Source: Cymodocea nodosa
Taxonomy: Eukaryota; Streptophyta; Magnoliopsida; Alismatales; Cymodoceaceae
Assembly: GCA_036874045.1 (NCBI GenBank)
Contig: JAZBRI010000009.1
Location: forward strand, 248,001-312,000
Direction: 5' to 3'
DNA length: 64,000 nt
The position numbers and the translations under genes were made by a program. The notes beneath the pieces are model-generated. The model saw only the letters and a program-made list of their open reading frames with translations. It did not search any database and was not told where the DNA came from. Shown here piece after piece: positions 1-11,421 of the stretch (its first letter is position 1; each line of letters begins with the position of its first letter).

Positions 1-100
1 ATTCATGATTTATAATCTATTTTTTTATGATTACTCTCTTCACCTCTCAAGCTCATGAAATGAAAGTTTATTTTCTGCTAACATCTCTTTTTGCATGAAT

Positions 101-265
101 AGATCCATGTTTCTTTAATGATCTTCATCATAAACTAAATGCTTCTTATTTTTTGTATTTTATCATAAACAGATCCATGTTTCTTTACCGAATTTCATCA
201 TGAACTAAAATCCTTATAGTGACCAAATACTTTATTCATTTTCATGAAAAGATCCATGTTTCTTT
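101..265. repeat. Degenerate tandem repeat, about 70-80 bp spacing
   Basis: The 16-mer AGATCCATGTTTCTTT occurs at 101-116, 171-186 and 250-265. It is followed each time by similar text with ATCATAAACT or ATCATGAACT. This looks like three decayed copies of a 70-80 bp unit. No function is suggested. Confidence 0.6.
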
Positions 266-299
266 TCATTGACCTCTGCAATTTTCTTTACTGTATGAA

Positions 300-1466
300 A
301 AGTAGTAATGTCCAAATCGAAAATAGCATAAATAGTGACCGACGACCTTAGGGCTTAAACAGTGATAGACTTTGAATGGAAGGTCTTGATCCAGTCATCA
401 TCAACAAGCGACGACAGTAGGGCTTTACCACAAATCGAAAATGCTACATTCTAAATCGGAAAGGGCGAGGGCGTATGGCTTACGGGCGGCGTACATGGTC
501 GACAATCCAGCAAGCACAGACAAGTGGAACGGTGAGTGACACCAATGAGCAAGCAACATGCAAAACCGTTGATGACGAGATCTTGCGACGAACAAGCGAG
601 TGAAGGCTACAGGCGAGAATTGCGAGCTTCGTGAGGTTGTGACTACAGGCGACGGCTGCAAGTTGCAGTCGATAGAGTTTCAGAGGTTGCAGCTTCTTTC
701 TCCACGAGGATTTATATATAGTGGAAAAGATGAGAAATCATTCCTCATAATACCTGCACAAACACAAAAAAAATTGAGGGAAATTATTTTTCATCATTTC
801 CGTGTCTAAACTCTCATCAAATAATGAACTTCTAAAGCATAAAATCAAGAACTTACCAAATCCGCTTGGCGACAAGAACTAGATAGACTGATAGATCATA
901 AGACGTAGGAGGAGGAGCTACTGAACAAAAGAAGAAGGTCTACCGATGCTTATTGAATCAGAGGGGCTAATACTTGCAGTTATTGGAGGTAATCATCAGA
1001 AGCGGCCGCCTTCCATCAAAGATGGTTGCCAGTCACCTAAAACAGGAGTTCAGGAGTGGACGCTTGCTTGAACGGATAGCAGAAGGTATGCTTCTCACCC
1101 TAGGAGGAGCACTTGAGGTCATCGGTGTGCGTCGTGGGTCATCGAACGACGTTGTAGGCACCGGAACCCTAACACGTACCACTGGAGCTCAGGAGGGAAC
1201 ATCTAAAGGTGGATTTTTGTGGAGGTGAGACCAGTTGCAAGAAGCCCGTCTCTTCTCTCGTGATCTTTTTCCTCCTCTCGTTATTGGGTTTAGGGGGAGT
1301 ATTTATAGGTGGTTTGGGTGGTTGCAGGATTTGGTAAGGGAATCGACATTGGTGTTTTCTTGAGATATGCAGATGGATCTTGTGGATGGCATGAAAGACA
1401 GCTGGAGATCACTCGGTAAATGAAGATTCGAAGCCCAAGTTCGATGGGATCTTCCATTTTGGTAAG
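300..1466. other. Intergenic stretch, no gene supported
   Basis: The stretch is less AT-rich than its surroundings and has short open frames only, none with a recognisable domain. A TATAAATA-type box reads on the minus strand near 1298-1306, and a TTTATATATAG stretch reads on the plus strand near 710-720. The segment could be the remains of a transposon LTR or a lost gene, but nothing was recognised. Confidence 0.3.
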
Positions 1467-1514
1467 GGGCTACCAATGCTGAAGAAGGAAGGGCTACCAA
1501 TGCTGAAGAAGGAA
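1467..1514. repeat. 24-bp direct repeat, two copies
   Basis: A 24-bp unit beginning GGGCTACCAATGCTGAAG is repeated exactly at 1467-1490 and 1491-1514. It is a local slippage duplication in non-coding DNA. Confidence 0.8.
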
Positions 1515-1734
1515 GAGGGCGATGCAGCCGATGGTAAGGGGGAGTACGAGCGAAGCACAGGCTATGCAGGTTCAGGCTGGGCTGGCAATGGCAGCCCGTG
1601 TTTGGTGTGGTTGGGCCGCATGCAGCCTGGGCTGGTTTGTTGGACTAGACTTGGTGTTTATGGGAGAGAAAAATAAATGGTTATGAAGTGAAGAAAATAA
1701 AGTGGTTTTGGAAGATGGAAAATAAAAAATGATT

Positions 1735-2165
1735 ATGGAGATGGATAATTAAGTGATTACAATTAAATATTTTAATTATGTGATTTGATTATAGCTTATA
1801 ATTAGGAAAATTAAGTAATTCCATGAAGATTTTAATTAATTAAGTTGATTAAGTATTTTAATTAATTAATTAATTTTATTCATGATTTTTAAGTAATTTG
1901 ATTAAGACTTTTAACTAACTAATATTATTAAGGATCTTAATCAATTAATTTGATTGTGGATTTCAATTAAAATGATCAACTAATTTGTTGGGTATTGTAA
2001 TTAATTAATTTGATTAAGGATTTTAATTAATTAATTTGATTAAGTATTGTATGAAATTTGAATAAATTTTAAATTATGTAATTTATGGATTAATTAAATG
2101 ATTAAGTACTTAAATTAAGTAATTTAAGTTATTTTTAAGTAATTTACTAGATTAAGAAAAAGTGG
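1735..2165. repeat. AT-rich low-complexity tract of AATTAATT/GATTAAG words
   Basis: About 430 bp made largely of recurring TTAATTAATTTGATTAAG-like words with variable spacing. It is a degenerate low-complexity repeat. No coding potential is visible. It could act as a matrix-attachment or nucleosome-poor tract, but that is only inference. Confidence 0.6.
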
Positions 2166-2169
2166 GAAA

Positions 2170-3094
2170 ATAAATAATCAAAGCAGCAATAAGATTAAGT
2201 AAGGATATACTGACTAAAATAAGAACCAATTTAATATCTAACAACGTCAACTACTCATTAAACATTGAAATGGAGTGTCAACAGTGAGTGAATTGGCATT
2301 AGTGGCGTCCTTCCTTTTTTTAGAAGACTTGTCAAAATTACCCTTTCAACTCATGCATACATGTAAATTTTTTTTTATCATATTTGATATTGTAAAAATT
2401 TTGATGTCAACAATTATTATTATTGTTAAAACGTTATTATTAAGTGATGCAGCACGTTGAAAGCTGCACCGTGAGAGAATAACGCCAGCAATGCAACCAC
2501 GTTATTACTGCCTTGTCTTCCAGAAGTTCTCCAGCGGTGCATTAACGGCCGGAGAAGCAAACGAAACGTGTAGATTAAGCGTATCTCTATGATAACGTTT
2601 TTATTACAATTAGATTTTAACCTTATTCTTTAAATAAGTAATTTACAAATACGTTATTTTAAAAAATTAATAATTTAAAATATTGTTATATACAACTAAC
2701 ACGTACTTTTTATATACTTCACACGTCACATGGTCTGCGCCTGCCACCGACACCTCCAACACCAACCGCTGCGCTTCATTTTCTTTATTCCTATTCCCTC
2801 CCAACGAACAAATCAAATTTAATATATTTGTAATTTTTATCAAAATTAAAAATGTATAAAACATTTTCAATTATTTTACAGATTTCCCCCTTCACAGAAA
2901 AAAGTATTACTTCATCAAAACCAGACCAGAAAATAAATAAAATAAAGTATTACTTCATCAAAATCCACAATCACACCGGAACCATAAGAGAAAAACAAAG
3001 TACTATACAAACCATATCTCTCTCTATCTTATATTTTTCTTCATTTAAAAAATAAAATAAAGATTTATAGAAGAACCCATGATAATAATGAAAT
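2170..3094. other. Intergenic, 3' flank of the minus-strand gene
   Basis: AT-rich DNA with no supported gene. It lies downstream of the LEA-2/NHL-like gene, whose 3' UTR probably occupies the last few hundred bases. No clear polyadenylation signal was chosen. Confidence 0.4.
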
Positions 3095-3850
3095 CTAAAG
3101 ATTCCACTTCCAGATCTTGATCCGGAGCTTCACCTTGCAATCTACCGACTCACCGCCGCCCGCCGCCTTCCTACTTTTGGAGGAGGGGAGCGCCACTGTG
3201 GCCCCGTCGCAACCAACGTTGACGCCGATTTTCTTGGTCTTGAGTCCACCAATCTTGACCCCGGCCTTCGTCTCCAGCTGAAACTCGAACGGGATCTCCA
3301 TCTTCTTCTTCTTCTTCTTCTTCAGCTCCGCCGCGACCGTGGGATCGATGCTTTCTTTGTCGCTCTTCACCTTCGTCTTCACTACCGTCACGTTCCCGGC
3401 CTCGTGCACGAAGCCCGGCACCGTTCCGACGCCGATGGTGGCGCCGTCGCTAGTGGCGGTGATGGTTATGTCATCGTAGACGTAGACGAGCTTCTTGTTG
3501 GGGTTGCGGGCGGTGACAGACAGGTCCAGGCGGGAGGTGAGAAGGGAGGAGGAGGTGACGTTGAGGGACGAGAGGCGCATGGAAGAAAGGGAGAAGGAGG
3601 GGCGATGGGGGCGGTAGAGGAGGTAGAAGACGCCGGCAGCAATGGCGGCGAGGAAGACAAGGGCGACGACGAGGAGTGTGAGCCAGAGGCAGAGGGAGCA
3701 GCAGAGGCCCCGGGGGCTGCGACCACGGCGGCGCTTGGAGGGGGGCTGCGGGCGGTACATGGGGCGGGTGGCGTTGTACAGCTGGCCCTTCGTCGGGGGG
3801 AAGCTGGGGCCGGTGGTGGGCTTGGAGGAGGGGTGGATACGGTCTGCCAT
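3095..3850 (-). CDS. NDR1/HIN1-like protein (LEA-2, hydroxyproline-rich glycoprotein family)
   Basis: Intact single-exon gene for 251 residues. Order seen: a basic Pro-rich cytosolic N-terminus (residues 1-47, including RPQPPSKRRRGRS), one hydrophobic membrane segment (about 50-77, beginning CCSLCLWLTLLVVALVFLA), then an extracellular LEA-2 domain with the family-typical NPNKK motif near 117-121 and possible N-glycosylation site NVT. The start MADRIHPSSKP and the membrane anchor resemble the plant NHL group around Arabidopsis At1g17620; members are plasma-membrane proteins, several linked to pathogen and abiotic stress responses. The ATG at 3848-3850 is the natural start because the basic/membrane/LEA order follows directly. 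The gene is much more GC-rich than its flanks. A run of seven lysines (residues 178-184) comes from a CTT microsatellite. The family call is firm; the exact role is not. Confidence 0.9.
   Translation of the reverse strand: MADRIHPSSKPTTGPSFPPTKGQLYNATRPMYRPQPPSKRRRGRSPRGLCCSLCLWLTLLVVALVFLAAIAAGVFYLLYRPHRPSFSLSSMRLSSLNVTSSSLLTSRLDLSVTARNPNKKLVYVYDDITITATSDGATIGVGTVPGFVHEAGNVTVVKTKVKSDKESIDPTVAAELKKKKKKKMEIPFEFQLETKAGVKIGGLKTKKIGVNVGCDGATVALPSSKSRKAAGGGESVDCKVKLRIKIWKWNL
3301..3323. repeat. (CTT)n microsatellite inside the NHL-like coding sequence
   Basis: TTC/CTT triplets repeat without interruption and encode the lysine run of the minus-strand protein. In-frame length changes here would alter lysine number without breaking the protein. 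Confidence 0.9.
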
Positions 3851-3891
3851 CGGGGAGATGGGCGATGGCGGCGACGGCGGCAGTGGACGGC

Positions 3892-3918
3892 GGAGGAGGA
3901 GGAGGAGGAGGAGGAGGG
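3892..3918. repeat. (GGA)n microsatellite in the presumed 5' UTR of the NHL-like gene
   Basis: Uninterrupted GGA triplets lie 42-68 bp upstream of the start codon. On the transcript strand they read as TCC/CCT repeats, a common kind of pyrimidine-rich 5' UTR tract in plants. Confidence 0.8.
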
Positions 3919-3929
3919 AGTGGGAGCAA

Positions 3930-6900
3930 TAAATGGACGAGTATGGTGTTTGGTGTGTTGGGAGGAGAACGGTGAGAGGAACACTTCACCTTGCAAGCAC
4001 ATTTGATTCCACAAAGGTGATGGATCTGTTCCAATTTCCAAATCACGTAATTAAGATGATTTTCTTATGTGGATTTATTTATTTATCTAATTTTTATTTT
4101 TTTCTTTTCTTTTTTGTTTTAGCGGATTTTCGAGAGCATTTTGAGAAAGGCAAAAGCTTTTCTGCAATAATTTTTCCCATAAACATCAACATTTTATAAA
4201 TATTTTATCTTCAAAAACGAAAATAATTATATAGATAGTTAATCTGCAGTACTATAGGTTAAAATTTAAACCTAATATGAGTTTTATTCATTCAAGCTTT
4301 TAGATCAGAAAATCAACACTTGAAATTCAGTAGTAATTAACCAATTTTAATATCTTTAAATCAACGTTCAATATTTATCTAACTTAAATAAAATTATCGT
4401 ATATTTACAATCTTTTAATTAACGAGAAATACAAGATGTAAAGTATTTGGAAAAAAAAATGAAGGTGGTAGACGGACTGTCTTTTTCTTGGCACTATAAA
4501 TTTATAATAATCGATGAAAAATAATACATGCAAATTAAGAACATAAATCTATGCTTCCAAGACATCAATACATAAAGTGCACAATTAATGAATCTTTCTT
4601 TTTTATTAAATCTCTCAGAATAATTAATAGTCATTTGTTTCTTTCTTAACAAAACTGTGTGACTCCTCAACTGAAATAGTTAAAAGATCATCATCAATAT
4701 CTTTATGATTTCGTCAGACTCTTTGAATTCATCATACCTTCATTCCTTGCTACACTATTTTATCCACATATATTTGCCAAACCATATAGAATTGAAGTGA
4801 CGTCATTTTAATGTCTCAGTTTGGGTGAATGAAAAATCATGTCCACGAGGTGGACAAGAAGTTTACATATATGCACATCTAAATAATCTAAATTTTTAGG
4901 ACCGTAACTAATTAAGAATCGATGGTAAATTTGTAGATGTAAATTTATAACCAACTTTTCTATTTTGAATTCGAAGTTGAATCAATAGAAGGTAACGTCT
5001 AAATTAATTTAGCACTTTGTTGAATTTTGAGTTAATATTATTGTTGTCTTTGCAATCGACCCTATTTTTGTTTTTCTTATATTAATATATGTAGTATTAT
5101 ATATTGAATTATTTTGGAAAATTGGCGTTGGGGCACGTGCCCACTTGGGATTTTGAGTAGGTCTCCTTTTAGCGTTAATATTTTTGTTTAGTTTTAATTC
5201 TGATCTCTTCTCTCCAAGACTAACTATATATGCTATTTAATGTTGGTTAATTAAATATAATCAGCTTTTTACAAGATAAATAGTCTTGGTTCAGACCCAA
5301 ATAAACACATTATCATTATAGAAAACAAAAGAGGATTGCGTTTTAACCACACCAAAGAGTATTGTAATATATTAATTAATTTTAAAATATCAAAAAGAAA
5401 TGAGATTTAGAAATTAGGATGAAAAAATAAAAGTAATTAATTTCTTTGAGTGAGAGGTCCCTAGTTTTACTCAACATATAAAGAAGCATGTTATGACTAT
5501 TAATGGTGATCATGTGGTTGTGTTGGGACAGGCAAAATATGAATAATCACATAGTTTATAATGCTTTCTTCCCACTCAAACAAAGATGCTAATTACATGT
5601 ATTTCATCTATGAAATTATATATTGTGAAGTCAATAGTTTCGCAAGCATTTGGTGATTGCCATGAATTGGGTAAAGAATTTAAATATTTAATTCAATTTA
5701 AGGATGTTGGTTGTAAAGGGATGGGAACTTGTTGGGGACAAAAGGCTCACCCTTTTGTAAATTTAATTTAAAACATAATAATCAATTCAAAGCTTCCTCA
5801 ATAAAATGAACTCTTTAATAAAAATAAGAAATTTTTACATTTTTCTTTATTATTGCTTTGATTTTGGGCTCAAAAAATTTCTACAAAATGAAAATTATCA
5901 TGGCAAATGAGATACGACATGTAGGATCTACTTTTAAAAAAATGAGAATATTGTGAATGCTAAAATTTCCAGTAAGGAATTCTATATGATATCTATTAGT
6001 CTCTTAAAACCAACTTTAAGCAGTTAAATTATTCAAGATTGTGATCGCATGTTGTCTACTACAATCTGAATCCTAATAACAACGTATTCTTATTAATCTG
6101 AAAGAATCATATATGCTCCTTACTAGGAAAGCCTTGATATTTGTACTAAATTATAGCCATAAATAAAGCTAGGAGCCAAATTCACTTCCAAGTTTCAACT
6201 AAAGAACAAGATTTGATCTACAACTCTCATTAGGGTTGCATTTGTTAACCATAGTTTTGGCTCTATTTTTACCAAAAGCCCCTTCCAAACTAACACAGCC
6301 TAAGTTCGGAAATACATTGAAAGTGTTGCAAATGGTGCAAGCAACAACTTTAATGCATATTAATACTAGCATAATGCAAATGTAAACTACATAACATACA
6401 AATTGAAGGTGAATATAGGATGAGAGGTAATCAACTTCAATAACTCAATTAGATAAGAGTAGCAGTACTCGTAGTTATCATTAATTTTCAAATCTTTGGG
6501 AACAAAAAACCACCAATATCAAGAAAACATAGAATGGGAGGTGATCTACACAATAGATATGGACGGAGAATCATAGTTTGGAGATGAAGATTAATATTAT
6601 TTTAAACATAATATTTATAGAAAAATTGTTAACGAAGTTGTGTGATTTATTTAGTGATTTCCTTTGCTCCTTTTATGCCATAAGGTCCTGCATTCAAGAT
6701 CATACATCAATTTTCCATTTCCGCATTCTTATTGTGGTCTGCTCTTCCCCTCCAACCAAGTCCTGTGCTTGTGCACCCACCCCCTGCCTTAAGTGTACCA
6801 CCAGTTCTTAAGCTGTTCTAGCTCATTCTTTGCTGGTTTTTGTTCACCATTGTTGTAGAATCATTGTTGCCTTACATTTCTTAATAATATTTTATATAAT

Positions 6901-6979
6901 ATATATTTCCTGTTTGTTTGTGGTATTTTATTATTCACATCCAATGGGCTTATCGGAGCTGCAATCGTTCAAATGATGC
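3930..6979. other. AT-rich intergenic DNA, no gene supported
   Basis: This includes the promoter side of the minus-strand NHL-like gene. Only short open frames without recognisable domains occur, such as 60-80 codon frames near 5.6 kb and 6.6 kb. No repeat family was recognised. Confidence 0.5.
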
Positions 6980-7189
6980 CTAAAGTTTTGGAAGTTTCTC
7001 TGGTTGGCTCTTTAGGGTTTGTCTTCTCCCAGAGTCACCGACAAGATGGCAGATAGAATCAGCAATCTTGGCTTCATCCCGTCCAAGAATATGAACAAGA
7101 AGTTGAAGTGCTCTTCTTCCACATGGGTTATGCAAAACAAACTTTATACCCCATCTAAATCTTTTTGAAAAGGCACATGTATCATGCAT
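6980..7189 (-). other. Unrecognised coding-like fragment of 69 codons
   Basis: This open frame has a balanced amino-acid composition unlike the AT-rich noise around it, with a stretch RALQLLVHILGRDEAKIAD that could form helix. No family was recognised, no extension was found on either side, and there is no good promoter. It may be an exon remnant of a lost gene or chance. Treat it as hypothetical. Confidence 0.2.
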
Positions 7190-8544
7190 GTAAGCGTGTT
7201 CTGTTAGTGTTATTGTAATATCCTCCTGTTAAAATATCTGTAAATTGGTAGACCTTTATGATCTACCTTCATGACTGAAATGGACTTATTTCCGTCGAGA
7301 AAATGGAATGAAGGACGGATACATATTTATATATCCTCTGCCTTGAACCTTAAATCTTTGACAACAGTGGTGGATGGTGTAGTTCGTTTCTACAGGCAAT
7401 GGGTAATACATATTGGGCACTTCCCACCAGCCTTGTTTATCTAGCCATATGCAACAAGATAACGGGGTCTACCTAGATGGAGCCTCCATTTGAAGTGCCG
7501 TCATCCCTTGGTGCAGACAAAGATTTTTGGCCCCCTTCTTGTGATGCTTAAAACCTAACAATACCCTAAGTTCTAATCCAAAAAAAGCATTGCCAATGTA
7601 GATGAATGAACATCCTCATTGTTGATCTCACAAAAATCTGTTCGTTAAGTGTCGATTCTTGTAGTTAATCTTACGTAGAATCTTACTCACAGATATCGTA
7701 AATTACATAACCATCTCTCACCCTCTTGCTTACAAGTACTATTAATCGCATGACTAACTCCCACTTAGCTCTCACTCAATATCATGAATTGCATGGTTAA
7801 CTCTCACTCACCAATACTAGAACTCAAACAGCCCACTCTTGCCCTTGTTTTCCTACGAATTGTATAAACAATATATCAATAACAATTTCAATATACTATT
7901 TTAGATACACATAACAAAAAATATTATTAATGTCTACATCAAAAATGATCGATAACTTAAAAAATGAGATTAAGAAGAAGAAGAAGGGAACGATCGAAAC
8001 AAGAGCAGACAGTGCTCAATGGTTTTCACTAATTTAACATAGAGATGTTTCCAGGTTAAGTTAGGTCGTTACAACCTAAAAATTTAAATCTATATGAACT
8101 ACAAATCAGCTAAGCTAGCCTAAAAAAATAAAATTTTTTTTGAACTGGCCTAGGTCAAGCTTGGGCTGTCGTTAGAAAACATTTAGAAATTTCTAAACGT
8201 TCAAAAATAACATTTGGAAAATCCAAACGTGAAATGTTTTTTTATTTAAATTTTTTAATAAATATATTAATTAAATCTAAGTATTATTAAATCATAATAT
8301 TTGAATAAATCAACATAAAAGGGATAAAGTATTTTATTTATAAATACATCAACACATTAACATCAAGTCATCATTTATCAATACATTCAAACACAAGATA
8401 TAAAGTTAAAATAAATTATTTTATTTATGAATTGAAATTAAAATTACATTATATTCATTATGATATAAATATTACATCAAATACTTTTACATTTGATTTA
8501 CATAATTACATTCAAATATTTAAAATTTCAAATTCATCTACAAA
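7190..8544. other. Intergenic DNA; possible hAT end near 8.05-8.2 kb
   Basis: No gene is supported. Around 8090-8170 the words GCTAAGCTAGCC and GGCCTAGGTCAAGCTTGGGC resemble the GGCCC/AGCCC-rich subterminal sequence of plant hAT elements. This would fit the hAT transposase remnant immediately to the right. The terminal repeat itself was not identified. Confidence 0.3.
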
Positions 8545-8808
8545 GTCATTTTGCTGTTGTTCATAAACACAAGCAAACTTCCAATTTTTAACACACATTA
8601 AAACTTCTAAAATATTATCTTTTAACTTTACTTTTTGTTATATAATATATTACCACTAATACTAAATGCTTATTTACATGATATAGAAGAAATTAGAATT
8701 ATTAATAAATCTTTAGTCATTAAAGATAAAATAGGAAATGTATCTTTTTATTTTTTCCACCAATTAATTACATCAATATCTAAAAAATTAGGATTTTCTC
8801 TTACTAAT
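8545..8808 (-). pseudogene. hAT transposase, C-terminal dimerisation domain remnant
   Basis: Reading the minus strand from 8807 gives, with stops, LVRENPNFLDIDVINWWKK, then FPILSLMTKDLL, then SSISCK*AFSISGNIL, then a tail ending CVLKIGS. This is the order of the hAT family C-terminal dimerisation domain: a W-W-K motif, then FPILS.MA.D.L, then the SxxSE.AFS.GG block. At least five in-frame stops make it a pseudogene. Upstream coding sequence is cut off by the LTR that begins at 8812. The family call rests on motif order seen by eye. Confidence 0.7.
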
Positions 8809-8811
8809 TAG

Positions 8812-9714
8812 TGTTAGGATCAGATGGCTTACCAAAGGAAGGGTGAATGGTAATTTTAAGAATTTTATACTATATTATTGTTAAATGATTTTTAACTATT
8901 TGAAGCTTAACTGAACAATTAATAAACCAATAAACTAAACCACAATAATGTAGGAAAACTTCAGAATTAAAGCACATAGAGAATTTTAGGTGGTTCACCT
9001 TTAACGGTTAATCCACCCCCAAAGTACACCTTAGGCTTTACTATCAACTTTCACTTACACACTTGCTTTCAGATTGAAGCAAAACCAACCACAATTTTAA
9101 GCTTTCAAGTCATAGCTCTAACCAACATTTCAAAGAAGTTTCCTAGTCAAAACTTCAACAAACCAACAATCTTTTCTTCAATCAGAGATTTAGGTATAGA
9201 GAGCTTTTTCACTTGTATCAGCTTAAGAGATTCTTGCACTTTGACTAAATGTGTCTATATGAGTTCTAGTTTTGTTCAATAGCTCTCATTGTATGTATTT
9301 GTATGTATATTGATCTTTATCTTTTTCTTCAACACTCGATTTTCTTTTATACCCAAGGATTATAACTATCAAAAATAGATCCAACGTTACCTAGCTTGTT
9401 GTACTTAACAAATTGTCAGACCCAAATTTGTAAGGTTACTACTGAGTGAGCAGTATTTCTAAAACCCTTTGAATTTTCTTGTTCTTCGAAATGTTTCAAT
9501 TAAAACCTTTTGAAAGCTCTTTTGAAACCTTCTAAAGACTTGAGAAGTCTTTTTATCCTTGTCACATGAATATTTAAGTTCATCATGTGATGTCTATTTA
9601 AATTCAAATTGCTTGTATTGAAACCTTCCAAAACTACTTAACTTTCGAATAGTTTCATTTGAAACTTTTCAAAAATTTCTTTCAAAGTATCTAACTTCTT
9701 TGAATAATTATACT
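8812..9714 (-). repeat. LTR fragment, E-type Sirevirus-like Copia
   Basis: It begins TGTTAGGATCAGATGGCTTACC, the reverse complement of an LTR 3' end, and matches the LTR at 38776-39711 over nearly its whole length, including the block GGTGGTTCACC...CCACCCCCAA. It is cut at 9714, where another LTR starts. It was inserted into the hAT remnant on its left. Confidence 0.8.
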
Positions 9715-10078
9715 TGTTAGGATCAGTAGGCTCACTAGAGGGGGGGTGAATGGTGAATGTGTGAAATTTTTACTTCTTTTAAAACAAAATTGATTGATTC
9801 TGATTATCAGTGTGTTGAAATTGATTAAAATGATGCAAAAGTAGTAAATAGAAAGGAACTCAAGACAATTTTAGGTGGTTCACCAACTCAGCTAGTCCAC
9901 CCCCAAGGATCACTTGGGCTTCACTAAGTTTAAAAACTTACAACACTTGCTTTCACGTAAAAGCAAGAACCAACACTTGAGCTTTCAAGTTGAAGCTCAG
10001 CAACCAACCTTCCTTCAAGCTTTCAGGTACAAGCTCTAAACCAACAATGAGTTTTTAGGTTGAAACTCACGAACCAAC
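9715..10078 (-). repeat. LTR fragment (R/U5 end), same family as element A
   Basis: It begins TGTTAGGATCAGTAGGCTCAC and is a reverse-oriented copy of the last ~380 bp of the element A LTR (11400-11782). Both end at the motif CTCACGAACCAAC. Element A begins directly after it, so A probably inserted into this older LTR. Confidence 0.75.
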
Positions 10079-10488
10079 TGTTAGAACCCGAGTATTTTGA
10101 TAATGCAAAACCTATGTGAGGAAACATATTGTATTTCACAGATAAGTCAGTGCAGCAAAAGATCAGAAGACAAACAATTCTAAGTAGAAAACAGGTTGTA
10201 GTTAATCCCAGAATGTGCTGCTATAGAAAATTAGACAGTTACAGATCAAAGTATCTGAAGAGCAAGTTTACAGCAGCAGCAATACTATCGGACAATTAGA
10301 AAAATATCTATCTGTCTTTTTCGGAGAGTTAAATGATTGAACAGTTAAGAAAGATTGAATGATCGAAAAGTTAAGGAGTTAACTATCCGAAAGCTTAAAA
10401 GACTTTTTGGAGAGTTAGAAAGATAACTATCCGACTTTTTCGGTGAGTTACAAGTATAACTATCTAAAACTTAAGTCATTCAATTTAC

Positions 10489-11027
10489 CACGTGCAGAAT
10501 TCCAGAATAGAAGCTTAAAGGATTTTTCGGAGAGTTAGGAAGATAACTATCCGACTTTTTCGGTGAGTTACATATATAACTTTTTGGAACTTAAGTTATC
10601 CTATTACGCATGTGTAGAATGGAGAAGACGGTAGTTAAAAGCTTAAAAGGAAAAATCGGAGAGTTAGATAACCATCCGAAATTTCAAAAGAGTTTCGGTG
10701 AGTTACAGTTTAACTATCCGAAACTTAAGTCACTGAATTTCCCACGTGTAGAAATCTAGACAGAAGCTCAAATAAGTTTTCGGAGAATTAGAAAACTAAC
10801 TATGTGAAAAATAGAAAGTTTCGGTGAGTTACATTTTTAACTATCTGAAACTTAAGTTATTCTTTTATGCACGTGCAGAATTAAAGAGATAGCAATCAGA
10901 AGCTTAAAAGAAAAATCAGAAAGTTACTGTAGTTAACTATCCGAAAGTCAAGAGTTTTTCGGTGAGTTAAAACTACAAGTCTCCAATCACTTGACATTTC
11001 ACGTGAGCAACTTAAAATCCTCACGTG
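10489..11027 (+). promoter_or_regulatory. G-box array in the U3 of the element A LTR
   Basis: CACGTG occurs at 10489-10494, 10743-10748, 10870-10875, 11000-11005 and 11022-11027, with a one-base variant CATGTG near 10609. Most are 120-135 bp apart. Between them lie pairs of AGAGTTA / TAACTATCCGA words. CACGTG is the core of plant bZIP and bHLH binding sites linked to ABA, stress and light responses. Activity in this LTR is inference. Confidence 0.6.
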
Positions 11028-11238
11028 ACATAGATAATAGGATGTAAGTGAAGAATTGGTAAGTTATGGACGTTCTTTAGTGAATTATTCTTATAACCAT
11101 CTGAAAGTTAAAGGAAATCGGAAGGTTACTTACTGAACATCAGATAGAACGATAACTTACCATATTTAGGTCTGATTATTTAGCAAGTATAGTAGAAAAC
11201 ATCCGTTAAAAGAAAAATGTGATCGTTATACCTTTTGG

Positions 11239-11246
11239 TATAAATA
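11239..11246 (+). promoter_or_regulatory. TATA box of the element A LTR
   Basis: TATAAATA lies downstream of GATCGTTATACC. The same context, an AACGATC-type word close to a TATA-like run, recurs in the LTRs of B, C, F and G, which supports it as the promoter core. Transcription would start about 30 bp further on. Confidence 0.6.
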
Positions 11247-11421
11247 TGAGGAGTTTAAGAGAAGATTAGACAGAGATAATGATTATACAATATACAGTGA
11301 GCTACACAAATTCCAATTACACTCTCAAGTCTGCAAACAGTCAAGTATACTCAAAAGATTCACTGTAGAAAAAGCTTCGTGTGCCAAAACTCTGATAGAA
11401 AGACTCAAAGCTGTTGGTTCG

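Noticed and set aside
600-1676. Open frames of 60-85 codons near the left end
   Set aside because: Short, no recognisable domain, no shared context; not supportable as genes.
3404-4046. Long open frames on both strands overlapping the NHL-like gene (up to 200 codons)
   Set aside because: They lie in other frames of a GC-rich gene and its repeat-rich 5' flank, with Pro/Gly/Glu-biased composition and no domain. They are shadows of the real gene.
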